64,000 nt of DNA from Meconema thalassinum (taxonomy: Eukaryota; Arthropoda; Insecta; Orthoptera; Tettigoniidae), in contig OX336393.1 in assembly GCA_946902985.2 (NCBI GenBank), positions 366,526,779 through 366,590,778 of the forward strand, written 5' to 3'. Positions 1-12,165 of the stretch are shown here, in pieces. A program made the translations under genes and the position numbers. Numbering within the stretch: the stretch's first letter is position 1; each line of letters opens with the position of its first letter. The notes below the pieces were generated by a model, which was given only the letters and a program-made list of their open reading frames with translations, searched no databases and had not been told where the DNA came from.

Positions 1-849
1 AGCCGTCCGTGCGCGCACATACAAAAAATATTACTATTTCAACCCCCCCCCCCCCGGGTAAGGGTAGTTTTTATTTTCGAGTGGATATGCCCCGTCCATA
101 GAAAAGGGGAGTTCACCACGAGTCCTACGACACCTCATAGGTTTAAATCCGATTATTGGTTAGCGAGATAGTCAAAAGCCGATGACCTATTAGTTTTTAT
201 GGTTTATTTCAATACATATTAAAAACACTCATTAATAAATCATCATTTAAAAAGCCCGCCCTCTTACAAAACTCCTCAAGTGCGCATGCGTATAAAAAAC
301 ATTCATCGCCAAAATGTCAAAAAACAACATGTTTACCCCAAATGGCGTTTCCCAATTCCATCCATTTTTAAAAAATAACCTCACCATCATCTAGAGCGGA
401 AAAAATACCATCTAAACGACCCCTCACTCGACCCTACTCCTCCCCCACCACCTAACCCTTTCCCAACATAGGCATACATATTCAAGCACAAGCGCGACTT
501 CAGGAAACCAACACTACCCCACTACTCGCGAATGACCTTTTAGTTTTGGTCTTTTAATCAAATAAAGAGCCTATAGGAAAGTAGGGGGCATTACTAGCAG
601 TGCTAGGACACCCTGTATGTTCTAATCCCATGTTTGGTTAGCGAGATATCAAGTTCGGGGCAAATACGAGGAGTGTTCAATAAGAAGTGGTGCAGCTCTG
701 TCCTTACCACACTACTCCTACTTTTCTTAAAATTTAAGATTCATGCCAATGATTAATCTATATGTATCTATCTAGAATAATGACGAAATTAAATTGGTAA
801 TATCGAAATTTCTAATTAGTTCGAAATACTGTATACCTGGCATAATGTA
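1..849. other. non-coding stretch with poly-C tract and a direct repeat pair
   Basis: No coding region is supported. A run of 13 C residues lies at 43-55. Two imperfect direct repeats of about 73 bp sit at 98-170 and 576-648, exactly 478 bp apart; both end in a shared segment reading GGTTAGCGAGATA. They could be the two ends of a solo repeat or an old tandem duplication. I cannot assign a family. Confidence 0.4.
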
Positions 850-2490
850 GCCTAATAGAGAACTACAGTTGGCAGCCCTGGTAAGTCTATGTGTAATTCT
901 TAGTTCCATCTCTTAAGGTACAGAATACAAAATTTGGTTTAAGTCCAATGGATAGCATGGACGTTACATGCAGTTAAACATTGGATCTAACAGCGCGCGT
1001 AAAATCATGTTGGCAACAATGACATACATGTATTGGTCAGAAATAATCTGAATATGATCTATTGTAGGTTGGTTCTTAAGTTTAGGGGCTGCGACAACGC
1101 GGTCATGTAGCCCCGTGTACTTTGGGTGTGTGTAGAATCTGTCTGATAACCGGTGTTAATTGTGATGACTGTATTAGTGTGTGTTATCTGTTTTTAATTT
1201 AAGTACAGACTGAAACTTAGATTTTTCAAATAGTACCTACTTTTGCCGCCAAGCGCCACCGTCAACGACTACTAGGCCAAGTTCAGAACTTAGCTACTAG
1301 ACGCCACCGCAGTCGGCTCTTGGCAACGAACGTAGAAACCTAAGAGCGTTGTTTACATTCTTAACCTATCCAATTTAGCTTCACACATGTGTAATTAGTG
1401 GAAGGTTCTTTAACATGCCATAAATGTATGACATGGGACCGCCGGCTTTACTTCCCCTCCGAAGGAAGGCATACTGAGGGATTTTTAACGGATCTATTGT
1501 TGTGTCAATGTTGAATGAAATCTATTAGTTAGTATAGAAGTTACATGCATTTTAAAATTGGACCTATCAGCAGGCTTAGAATCATGTTGGCAGCACTGGC
1601 GTAGGACTATGTTAGTTACTCCAAATTAATCTAGAATGCCAGGTACTATGCGTGTGCAAAGTTTAGAGCTATTGGCTTACATACTTTCTGATATATTGAT
1701 ATTAGGGTAACAAAAATAGAGACAGTATTTATTAACAGTTGGCAGCCCTGGTTACTCTTAAGAATCGGCATAGTCATATCTGTTATGGTACACATAGCAC
1801 ACACGAAATTTGGTTGAAATCCAAATTATAGTTTAGAAGTTACATACATTTAAAGTTGAACCTCTCAGCAGGCTTAGAATCATGTTGGTAGCACTGACGT
1901 ACAAGAGTTACTCCAAATTAATATATAATGTCAGGTACTAAACGTGTGCATAGTTTAAAGCTGTCGGCTTACATACTTTCTGATATATGGGTATTTGGAT
2001 AAAATAAATTGAGAGCATTTATTAACATTTGTCAGCCCTGGTGACTCTTAAGAATACGCTCAGTCATATCTCTATGTACACATAGCACATACGAAATTTG
2101 GTTGAAATCCAATTGATAGAGTAGAAGTAATATGCATTTAAAATTTAGATCTATCAGCAGGCTTAAAATCATTTTGGCAACACTGCCATATATGGCCTCC
2201 TGAAAATTAAACTGCAATATTATTATCTATACGTGTGCCAATTTTGAAATAGCTCCGATTCATACCTTCAAAGATATCCAACATGGAGCTCAAATTTCAA
2301 TTGCGATTTTTCAGCAGTTGGTAGCACTGACATCATTTTCAAATATGGCCGTGAAATATTCAGGTATAGCTCTTTACTCCTACCAAATTTTGTTTCAATT
2401 GCTGCAGCCGTTTAGGAGTTGATAGGGGACACACACACACACAGCTAGACAGAAGGACAGGCAGACAGAAAGACATTTGCCCGATCTCAT
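850..2490. repeat. approximately 290-bp tandem repeat array ending in CA/GACA microsatellite
   Basis: A shared segment (core AATCATGTTGGCAGCACTG with changes) recurs with its anchor base at about 991, 1571, 1869 and 2158. The spacings are 580 (two units), 298 and 289 bp. Each unit also has a GGCAGCCCTGG block and an AAATTTGGTTGAAATCCAA block in fixed order. The oldest-looking unit is at the left. The array closes with a CACACACA and GACAGACA tract at about 2430-2480. It touches the broken end of the P-like transposase to its right. It could be satellite-like DNA or a repeated 3' region of a retroposon. Confidence 0.6.
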
Positions 2491-2847
2491 AAGTCTACTT
2501 TCTCCTCAATTTTGCAAAATGTGAAAAGTAGGCTAAAAATGCCCTTTATCTGGATTTCTAGACTGAATATGATGATATGTGTTGCTTTCGTCGTGCATAG
2601 CGAACCATTTATTAACGTTTTTCATAAAAATTATGGTTGCTTTTGCGTCCATGAATTTGTACGCTTCCGGGTGCATGCCTACATTTCCTTTCAGTGTACT
2701 AATGACACGAATAACTTCTGATGAGAACACTTCCTTGGCACGCCGGACATTCATTTTTTCAAAGTTAGTGGGTTCGATGTGTTTCTTAGTGAGGTGTCTG
2801 ACAGGATTCACGATCTCATTCTTTTGCATTTTGTATAGTATCTAGCG

Positions 2848-3700
2848 ACCCGACCCGGCTTCGCCAGGGAACAGTTGTGAATGCATTACGTGGTAAGCGC
2901 TTTATTTTTCCAATGTGAATGAACAACGACCAATATCCGTTTTACGTCTCGGCATGATGGGTTTAAATCACTGACTGGATTATTAATTACATTATCATGG
3001 AAATGCATGTGCAACAAATTCTTGTCAGACGTAACTTAAGAATGGCGAGGTGCATGAAACACAAATCCCCCTTCCGTCCAATCTTAACTTGGCTGTGAAT
3101 TTTGCGAAACGAAAAGTTCACAGGCGAAATGAAGAAAAGCCAAGTTACACTTCCAGGGAAACTCCAAACACAACCACTCTTCTCTAAAGTTTTTAACTCA
3201 CGACTCGACAGTTTGCTGCTGGCTGTATCTGGGGCAATAAGCTCGTCCGCTAGCTAAGCCGTAACTGGGGTGATAGACTCGCCCCTAGCTAGCTCGTAAA
3301 CTGTCGCATCAGTAACTGAATGGAGATTGTTGGAAGAAATGAAAACGTAAAAACACTTATAGTAGGCGATGTATTGGAGATAGAGATATGCTCTCCCGGG
3401 CATTTTTGTAGAACTTTTCATGCTGAACAATTCTTCCCCGCATAGTATATATATATTTTTAATGGTTTGCCCAGCGTAAGCTTATAAAGTGCACGGACGC
3501 CAGTCTTTTTTTTCGACCTTTTCATTGAAATCGTTAGTGCTTGATTTCCTTTGGTCATAAATAAATTATTTTCTACAGAAACCTTCCTCGTGATATCCTT
3601 TACAGAATGGTGAAAACTGCATCATAATCCATTCAGTGGTTCTCGAGATTACCCGTGACATCCAGGAATCGGGGACTTAGTTTTATATTAAGTAGAGATT
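2848..3700 (+). repeat. retroposon-like repeat, copy 1
   Basis: It begins with a GACCCGACCCGGCTTCGCC head and ends with GGTTCTCGAGATTACCCGTG followed by AATCGGGGACTTAGTTTTAT and AAGTAGAGAT. This head and tail style is common to short retroposons and RTE-like 3' ends in arthropods. I see no open reading frame that supports a protein. Together with copy 2 it splits the P-like transposase. Confidence 0.55.
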
Positions 3701-3728
3701 ATATGCCAATCAGTATAATTTAATATAA

Positions 3729-4462
3729 TATAATCCCCCTTCCGTCAAATCTTAATTTGACTGTGAATTTCGCGGAACGAAAAGTTCACAGGTAAAATGA
3801 GAGTTGCACTTCCAGGGAATGGCGAGGTGCATGCAACTCAAATTCCCCTTCCTTCCAATCTTAACTTGACTGTGTTTCACAGGCGAAATGAAGAAAACCC
3901 GAGTTGCACTTCCAGGGAAACTCCAAACTCAACCACCCTTCTCAGAAGTCTTAACTCAACACGACTCAACGGTTTGCTGCTGGCTGTATCTGGGGCAATA
4001 TGTTCGCCCGCTAGCTAGGCTATAACAGGGATGATAGACTCGCCCCTAGCTAGCTCGTAAATTGTCGCCTCAGTAGTTGAATGTACATGGTTGGAAGAAA
4101 TTGAAACGTAAAATCACTTATAGTGGACGATGTATTGAAGATAGACATATGCTCTCCCGGACTTTTTTTTGTAGAACTTTTCATGCTGAACAATTCTTTC
4201 ACTCATAGTATTTAGATATCTTTAACGGTTTGCCCAGCGTAAGCTTACAAAGCGCTCGGGCACCAGGTTTTTCTTCGACTTTTCCACTGAAATCGTTACT
4301 GCTCGGCTTCCTTTGATCATAAATAAATCATTTTCTACTGAAATCATCCTCGAAATATCCTTTACAGAATGGTGTAAACCGCTTCAAAATCCATCCAGCG
4401 GTTCTCGAGTTTACCCGTAACATCCAAGAATCGGGGACTTTGTTTTATACTAAGTAGAGATG
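3729..4462 (+). repeat. retroposon-like repeat, copy 2 (head truncated)
   Basis: It repeats the 3064-3697 part of copy 1 in the same orientation, from AATCCCCCTTCCGTC to the shared tail AATCGGGGACTTTG with AAGTAGAGAT. It lacks the GACCCGGCTTCGCC head. Its first approximately 75 bp are themselves partly duplicated (3733-3806 against 3807-3880). The two copies lie almost back to back, so copy 2 is either a second insertion or an unequal duplication. Confidence 0.55.
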
Positions 4463-6016
4463 GAGATGACAAGTATTTCCCTTAAATTATTCCAGTACCA
4501 TCAGTAATCTCTCGTTCCAGAAACTGCGTTCTAACGTTTTTTAGAATGTGACGCTGATCAAAACTAAGGAATAACTTCCTAGACACGTCGTATGGGTGAT
4601 TGACCATTGGTTGCAAATTCCCTCCCCATAAATGCCTCATCAGGCATTCTTATAATTCTTATAATTATGAAACCGCATTGTTCAACCTGGAGAATAACGT
4701 CCAGCACGAGTTTATGCAAGTCCCGCCCTGACAGCTGCTTCGTGAAAAAGAAGGCACACGGTATCTGATGATTTGTCGCAAGACCTCTTAGCACAAAACA
4801 CAACACTCGATTGGCTTCTACTAGTTCCCGGCTGTAATTTTCATCCTCTCTTTCCTTTTGATGAGACGGTGCTTGAATTGTGTCCTTGTACCCGAAGAAG
4901 CAGTCGAGTTTCCTATCATAAATCATCTTAGGATTTATTGCAGCCTCATCTACAACCAGGGATGAGTATTCGGTTTGTTTGCCTCTAATATAAGCCTATC
5001 TTTAATCAATGTAGTAACACCAGTCGCACAATCACTAGAACCGGAATATCTACATAGAGTCCTTTTTAGGGTAATTTCAGAAAGCCCCTTTTCCTTATAT
5101 GGGAATAACCCTCCGGTGAGATATATTGAAAAATAATACACTCCCTAATTGTATCTAAACTCCAACTTGGTCTGCGTTTATTGTACAAAAGTAGCTGCTC
5201 TAAAATGAACTTCACTCGAATTTCTCCTTCAGTCGCATCTTGCTTCAAGTGCTCAATTTCTTTGTGAAATAAATCATCTTTGAATTGGTTAAGTATAACT
5301 TTTGTTTCCGTTAATTCCTCCTGTTTTTTCTGCGGAGAATAAATTGTTCAGCCGTGTTACTTTCACTCGCCACCGATTAATAGTTTTTATCATTTCCTTG
5401 GTGTCGTAGGCATCAGTCTGCGTGCTCGAGTGTCCTATATTCACAGACTGAGAGTAAGGCAAGGGCAAACTGGAAATTTTCACAGCTGGAGTTTCCTCAT
5501 CAGGTATAATCCCCTTTCGTTTTTTGGGTGAGGGTAATTTGAACTTGACAATGCTCCTTCGCGGTCTCTTTATAACAGGAAACTTATAGACTGGATAATA
5601 AGCGAACACCTACGGCACAGCAGTTATCTTTAGCCTTCCGCACTTGCCTACATGTGAATAACCATCTTCCTTAAAATTAAGACTACAAACAACACACGAA
5701 GGAGAGTTCGTGTTTGGAACAAGACATTCATCACACTTTTCTCTGTCACTCGGGAACTCGTGAAATGAAAGCACACCTCCGCTTTTCTTCCTATTCGAAG
5801 TGAAAAATGGCAAGCAACAGTATGCCATGCTGGATTTGAGCAGCGGCGTTCAAACCGCAGTTTATAATTTACCCCAGCACTTTACAATTTCAACAGCAAA
5901 CACTCCAAACAACGTAGGAATTCAGTATATTAATACCGGCTACTTACAATAATTGTAACTGAAACAAAACTCCGTTGTTCTACCATCTACACGCATCACT
6001 GTGAGAAACACATTTA

Positions 6017-7109
6017 TTTCAAAAGAATGAACGTGATGGGAATGGCGGGAGCTTGAAACAGCTGACCGCCGCGGGCTCCTATTGGCTGGATTTTGTCAAC
6101 TATTACCATACGTTGCCAGCTTACTGTTATTCATTCAGTCGCCTTTTAACTGTGTCGGAGTTTGTTTCATTGCCGTCGTTTCGTTTACTTTAAGCATCGA
6201 GTCAATAAGTTGTAAATAGTACCGTAGGAAGTACGTGGGGAAATGCTGGAAAAACAGCTGCAGACCGCGCGCGCCAACCTGTAACGGCGGGCTATCGTTC
6301 ATTTCGACATCAAACTATTTTCATGGTTAGCCTTGTTTGTTCAATTCAAATTTAAATATACTTAATTTAGAATACATGCGTGACGTACAAAATAGGCTAT
6401 GTACATTTAGTCTTAATGTTTACGTATCCAGTAATGTTTCATTGCATACCATAGTGTTCAAATTAACGCTTGCCATTCAATAACCTACAAATCGACAATG
6501 TAAAATCACTGCAATAATATCGCCACAGAACAGCTTGTTTGTGTGCTTGGCGCTAAATACTTTACCTTGACATTACGTATGTGGATGCTATTATTAACCG
6601 TACAGAGTCGCGATACACTGAGTGAGTGAGTGAGTGAATGAGTGTGCTTGGTATTATCATGATGTTAATTCTGCGTTCTGTGTTAACTGCTGTAAACTAC
6701 GAACGACCGTCACCCAAACTCTTGTTTCATCTTGAAGGATATAATCATCGCATGGCGAGTGTTGATATATTCATCATCAAATTACTTTGTGTTTGTATTT
6801 TGTATTATATTTGTATAGCTGTCGAGTGTTTGGCCTCTTTCTCGTATTTATTGAATAACGGTGACAAAGGTAGCATAGCTTCGGTGTGTTATTTATTTAT
6901 TTATACCGTATTTCTCTATTTGAATGTCCTCGGCGTTGACTCAGGATCGACATTTGCATTATATTGCGCATAATAGTACCGAAATAATATCCGAAGTGTA
7001 GCCCTGTGTATTATTCGAATCAGCTGTTCTACATCAACTATAAAAACTTGGCAACACAGCTCAGCTGTTCCAAGCTCCCGCCATTTCCTTCACGTTCATT
7101 CTTTTGAAA
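6017..7109. mobile_element. 1.1-kb DNA transposon with 49-bp TIRs and TA duplication
   Basis: 6017-6065 and 7061-7109 are inverted repeats of 49 bp with about four mismatches, starting TTTCAAAAGAATGAACGTGA. Both ends are flanked by TA (6015-6016 and 7110-7111), as expected for a TA target duplication. The interior has a GAGT microsatellite at about 6619-6643 and a hydrophobic 111-codon frame (6638-6973) that resembles nothing I know. I read it as a non-autonomous element. It sits exactly between the P-like transposase and the ISL2EU-like composite. Confidence 0.7.
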
Positions 7110-7158
7110 TAGAGTATAGAGCTCACACATTCTTTCGTTCTTTCAATTGCCATAGAAC

Positions 7159-7197
7159 GCGCCACTGTCGTATGGTTAAGGATAACCAACTTCCGGT
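7159..7197 (+). repeat. left inverted subterminal segment of the ISL2EU-like element
   Basis: Contains GGTTAAGGAT followed by AACTTCCGGT, 16 bp before the YqaJ start codon. The same two blocks occur in inverted orientation next to the transposase start at 20159-20190. They could be part of the terminal inverted repeat, a transposase-binding site or a shared promoter element. Confidence 0.5.
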
Positions 7198-7212
7198 TCG
7201 AAAGTTCCCATT

Positions 7213-9762
7213 ATGGAAGCATTGGTATCTTTGTACTCCGACTTTACATGCCCGGAATTAAGGAATTTACTATTGCAAAGGAAAATAAAAGTTGGAAAAT
7301 GTACGAAGAATGAAATGATCTGCAGGTGGGTACAGTTAGAAAGCTCTATTCGTAGTTGTTCATTATTTATTAGCGATGCGGAATATCAGGAACAGCATGG
7401 CCCCGACAAGACATTCGCTGTTTGTCAGCTTTCATTGTTTTACACGTAGTTTTACAGAAAATATGTTTGGAAATAATCTAAGATGGTGTGAAAGAGACTA
7501 ATTTTTGTATTTAATGAGTGTCAAAATGTTAGCACGTCGTATCATCTTTACTGGGCTACTTTTAAAGTGCGATTTTACGCTACAGTAGGGCCTGTTTATA
7601 TCTGTTTTATTTAGATCTCATGAAATTTCCGACCGAAATGTATCTGAAGATAGGTAAACCAAATCCCCATTAGTAGGTTTCATTACGAAAATGTCTCCCT
7701 AATCCTCGCAATGTGTGGTTAATTTACGTGAGTAATAAAAATTTAAATTACCGTAGCACTTTGTATTTTGTTGCTTTCGATATGAGCTAATACTCCAAAT
7801 GTTGTAATTAACAATGCTCAAAAATGTTTATTTCCTTCCTCTAAATGGTAATAGCCCAGAAATTGTAAAGGAACTAGCCTATGCCTACAGCACTGTTTCT
7901 GTAAGTGGAACCTGAGTAACTTACATTTGGTTATGGTGTGTAGGCTTCAAGAATATCATTTGATTTTTATTACTGGTATTTATTTTTATTCCAGTATTAT
8001 AATGATAAATGTACCGTAATAAGTTCAACACACACCCTAAGAACTAATCTAGAACTTTAATAAGACTTGCATAATTCAAGACTTAAACGAACACACAGGC
8101 TAGAGTAGCAATCAGTATTATGATGGTGCAAGTGATTATATAGGCATGATAATAATAATAATAAACCCCGGAACCACCCCATGGACAATAAATATGTTCT
8201 AAACTGTGGCAGGACATGCTATGGTGTCAAACGTTTTACCGCGGAGTTCACATGCACCTGTTACAAGGCTTTAACGTTATGTAGGCATATTGGTTATAAC
8301 ACCATATTCCATTGATCCAGTTCTTAAGATGGCTCTGTTGAATTCTTTTCTCTAATGTAGTCATATTCTTTCTTACAGGCTAGAATTGTGGGATAAACTT
8401 GGTGTTGGTGAGAGCCTGCTGAAAGTTGTTCTCATACCTGCTGAAAGCAGTTTTCATGACAAGTTTGTGGAAGTGGCTGCTTCAAATAAGAAGCTTTTTC
8501 AGCATTTCTCCCTTAAAAAGCTTACTGTGTGGTTCAAGCAGAGGAAGGCCATGGCTAGCCATGGAGCGGGCCGCACCCTGGCTATTAAGAAATTTGTGAA
8601 GTATATACAGTTAGTTAGTGAAGGTCAGGTATGCTTCATAAAATGGAAGTGTGCCGCACAAACAACAAAGCATGTTGACCACAGTATTCAGATTGTGCAG
8701 CAGCCAGGATCCTGCAAGCTACTTGTTCGTGCTCAGCTGGTGAAGGGTGGTCTTCTGCGTGCAAGCACATTGCTGCCCTGGCATTCAACTTAGAATACCA
8801 TGGCTTGTCGGGAGAAACCATGGAATTAGTCTCCAAGACAAGCATGCCTCAGGTAAGAAATATATGAGAATGGTGCCTCATTAGGTTTTAAATATCTCGA
8901 TGATTGCTTTTCTTTGTGGATACATATTTTATTATACTATTTGTATTGCTTTCAGGCTTGGGGTCGGCCACAGCCGGGACGGCAAGTACAGCCCATGAGT
9001 GTGCGTACTATTCAAAGTTGCGCTCTGCCAATGGTAGCCACCAGCCAGACTGCCCGGTCCTCCCTCATTGGACTTCTTCAGGAGCACGTGCCCGACAGTC
9101 CGTTGTTCCATAAACCTCGTTGGGCAGAAGAAGTCGGGTGTGAAGGAACACTCGAGGAAAGGACAAGAGGACAATCCAGCTGCCCCTTGTGGTTGGAAGA
9201 GAGAAGAAAGAAAATCACTGCTTCCATTGTGTGGGAAGTTTGAGGACTGTGGAAGCAGGAAATTTTTCTTCAGGTCCAGCAAAGAGACAGCTGGACCCTC
9301 CAGAATTTTCGGCACCTGCTGTGGATTGGGGCAGAGTTTGCGAACCCTTGGCATTGAGGGATTATGAAAAAGTGGCAGGGTGCCGAGTGCAACCGTGTGG
9401 GTTGTTTGTAAGTAAGGAGAGGAGCTATTTTGGAGCCTCTCCTGATGGTGTTACCGATGATGGTTCCACTCTGGTGGAAGTGAAGTGCCCTTACAGCATA
9501 AGATTTCAATTGCCTAGCGACGCCAGCTTTCTGTCTGGGGGGGTTCCTCGACAGAGGCCATAAATATTATGGACAAGTACAGGGACAAATGTATGCGAGT
9601 GGCAGAAAAAGGTGTGATTTTGTAGTGTGGACGAAAAAGGGTATTTTGATTGAACTGATAAAGAAAGACAAATCGTATGTCGAGAGGATGCTGCATTGTG
9701 CTGAAGTCTACTATGACAGTGTATTCAGGCCCATGATATGTGCATTAAATGAAGGTTGTTGA
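7213..9762 (+). pseudogene. YqaJ-type exonuclease with SAP-like and SWIM domains, degraded
   Basis: Exon 1 (7213-7325) encodes a SAP-like helix pair (CPELRNLLLQRKIKVGKCTK). It splices in phase from CTGCAG/GTGGGT to TTCTTACAG at 8378; exon 2 is 8379-8852, and a second intron (8853-8955) leads to exon 3 (8956-9762). Exon 2 carries a SWIM zinc finger (CSCSAGEGWSS, then CKH). Exon 3 carries the nuclease signatures FGASPDGV, EVKCPYS and YYGQVQGQM typical of the lambda-exonuclease/YqaJ fold. Lesions: a frameshift and a TGA around 8630-8680, a frameshift near 9240, and one base too many or too few at the G run 9535-9542. In ISL2EU elements this protein accompanies the transposase; its exact role is not settled. 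Long open stretches suggest recent decay. Confidence 0.8.
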
Positions 9763-9796
9763 AAACTGAATTTCTTCCGTTTCAACTTATTGAAAG

Positions 9797-10021
9797 TAAT
9801 AAAGAAAGCTTTTCAGTCGGGTCAACAAAAATTTTGTGCCCAGTTACATTAGGCAGGAAAACAAGTAGTCATTTTTTTACATGGAAAATATGTATGACAA
9901 AAGAACACTCTTTTATGTACAAAAATGATGGTACTTCGTAGGGCATATAAATACTTGTTTTCCCGCCTAATGTAACTGGGCACAAAGTTTGTGTTGACAG
10001 ACTGGAAATCTTTCTTTATTA
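9797..10021. repeat. 225-bp foldback (inverted repeat) element
   Basis: 9797-9867 and 9952-10021 are inverted copies of about 70 bp with few mismatches, sharing TTTGTGCCCAGTTACATTAGG. An 84-bp loop separates them. The outermost bases are TA on both sides, compatible with a TA-flanked MITE. Similar 17-bp stretches (TTCAACTTATTGAAAGT and TTCAATTTATTGAAAGT) lie outside at 9781 and 10056. It sits just after the YqaJ stop codon and could act as a terminator-like hairpin only by chance. Confidence 0.6.
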
Positions 10022-11047
10022 GAAATCGGCAACACTGAAAAATGGCTTCTATCACTTCAATTTATTGAAAGTTCCTGTAGAGAACTTAATAGTAGCCCAA
10101 CACTCCCATCTTTGTTGATTCCTACTATCTCCTTCTTGATCTGCTGGGTTATCACCACGCAGCACAATACATTCCAGTGACTAGAAACCCAGCTGTGGGG
10201 GCAATTAGGATCATACAGAGCACAAAAGGTAAGATATTATTCCACTGCGGTAGTACCATCACCTGTCTAGAGCGTAAATATTATCTCACAGTATTACTCT
10301 TTCACGAATTGATTGCCGGTGGTCGAGATGTTTAATTGTGTCGCACGTCACTCTGCTTTGTTGACAGGTACAGTTGCGCGAGTAGGATATGACTCGGCTC
10401 CTGTAGCTGTCCGTGGTGACATGACCTCCAGTGACGCTACCTGCGCCTCTTTGACAGGTAGCGCGCGCAATGCTGCTTGACTTATTTGCAGACTGCACTG
10501 TGTCCTCCTCTTTACCCCGTGGGACTCCTGCTACAATAATCGACAAACGGTAGCGCAGCCATGCTCAGCGGCAATCAAATCTTAAATGGGTAATACAATT
10601 TGCTTTTGTTGACAACTAGCTCTACAGGAAAATTTACTGAAGATAAATGTGTAAGAGGGCCACGAGTTCTAACTTTGTCACTGCTAAAAGACAAAATAAA
10701 TAAATAAATAGGCACACACCCTGCTGCAACAATAACTCCCAAGTACCTGCTGCCCAGGCATTCGGCCTGCGGGTTGATACCCTCGGTCGTTAATCTTGGT
10801 TTTTGTGACTCGCTGTCAGACACCTATTTGAGGGTTTACCATTGATATAGATACACCATATTAGAAAAGCATAAATGCGTAATGGTATTGACTAGGCGGA
10901 AATTGTTTCAACACGGATCCAAAATAATTCCTTGCATTCCTAAAAAGTCTATTCACATATCGAGACTTTGTGCACCTTGTTCCAACACACAAGTCAGTTT
11001 CTAATAACGTTGACGAGCCCTGTATCGAACTCTGTACTTCCTTAACA
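10022..11047. other. unassigned stretch between YqaJ gene and foldback element
   Basis: No gene is supported. A minus-strand frame near 10090-10190 reads open for about 35 codons, but I do not recognise it. No clear repeats beyond short AT tracts (10689-10710). Confidence 0.3.
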
Positions 11048-11178
11048 ATAATACCAGGCTGTTCCAAATCCACGAGTTTGAGTATGCGTACACGCGAGTA
11101 CTCAGCAGTGATGCTCGGAGCACGGTTGGAGAGGGACTGGGGGTGATACCCAATACGTCACTGGGCGAAGGTCATAAC

Positions 11179-11961
11179 TAGGGCTCGGATTCAAGCATAT
11201 TTGCATATATTTTTCCTGAATAGTACACATTGAAAGAAGCCCTTCGGTGGTATTTTCACCTCTCGGGGACCAACAGAATTGAAATTTATCGAGCATATAA
11301 ATGCATAAAACCGCGGATTTCAGAATAGAAGCATATAAATGCATATTCTTTTGGTTTTCGTATAAATAGTTTGTTCTTCTCCCCCCACCAATTCGGGCCC
11401 TGACAATTCTTAAGGTTCGAAAATAGAAATAATTATTGAAAAGCCTATCTGGTGCGAATAATAGAACAGCAGGTTTTTAACCTTTAGTGAAGTCGTTCTC
11501 GTCATTGAAACTTTTATTGATTGATTTAAGAAAATCATTCAAAACTGAAAACATAGAAGAAATTCTTGTTGTACAGACCAATGCAGATCTACTTCATTGA
11601 CTCGCCTAAGTCTGAACATTTTGTAAATGAAATTTTAAACTGTAACTTTTATAAGAAAACTTCTCTTATATATACTTGAAAAACTTGAATGCGAGTAGCC
11701 TATATCGCAGTGTATCATACATACAATTAGAAAATAAATCTCGTATATTAAGATATGTTATTGTTTTTTCGTTTCACTTTCCTTTCTATAGTTTTTAACG
11801 GTGTTTTTGAGCGTATTCTGCGCATTTAACCGCATATAATGGTTTTTTCGAGCAAATCTATCGAGCATATAATGGGTTTTTCGAGCATATCTATCGAGCA
11901 TAAAACACATGGTTTTCGAGCATATCTGGAGATTTTATCGAGCATATAGATCCGAGCCCTA
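11179..11961. mobile_element. hAT-type MITE with 8-bp GTCATAAC duplication
   Basis: The target duplication GTCATAAC occurs at 11171-11178 and 11962-11969. The element starts TAGGGCTCGGAT and ends with its exact complement. Inside, short blocks of the form TCGAGCATAT recur at least six times near the right end (11850-11950), with further copies or partial copies near the left end (about 11288-11350). Clustered subterminal repeats like these are typical transposase-binding sites of hAT elements. No coding region. It lies in the left arm of the foldback element, so it inserted later. Confidence 0.85.
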
Positions 11962-12165
11962 GTCATAACACAAGTCCATGCGCTTCCTGTAAGTTTTGAT
12001 GTATCCACCACAAGGGGAGGATACGATGCATGGGTCGAACCATCTTTAGTACACGTGTAGGGCATCACCAGATGTGTATCAGGTGCGCTTCTCAGTCGTT
12101 TCCGAGAAATTAATTGCAATTACAGCGCGGTGTCTATGTGCGTTGTACGCTAGCAAGAAGCAACC

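Larger units (their letters stand above)
2533..5828 (-). pseudogene. P-element/THAP9-like transposase, decayed and interrupted
   Basis: Pieces in family order on the minus strand: a THAP-type zinc finger (5828-5613), a basic linker, the segment before the catalytic domain, an RNase H-like part with LVVDEAAINP (first catalytic Asp) and ANRVLCFVLRGLA, then DQRHILKNVR at about 4540-4500, and finally NFEKMNVRRAKEVFS with FMDA at 2829-2533. These match the P-element/THAP9 transposase order. Lesions: the expected second THAP Cys is Phe, and the final His ligand is Asn (CSLNF). There is an in-frame TAG at 5610-5612 after the AVP box, and frameshifts near 5300, 5080 and 4950. A 1.6-kb repeat insertion separates 4466 from 2848. 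The C-terminal third is missing, and the gene ends against the tandem array. It cannot make a working transposase. Confidence 0.8.

Noticed and set aside
6638..6973. 111-codon hydrophobic frame
   Set aside because: It lies inside the TIR element, has no recognisable motif and has AT-rich composition that gives hydrophobic codons by chance.
10090..10190. Minus-strand open stretch with RGDNPADQ
   Set aside because: It is about 35 codons and I could not tie it to any family with confidence.
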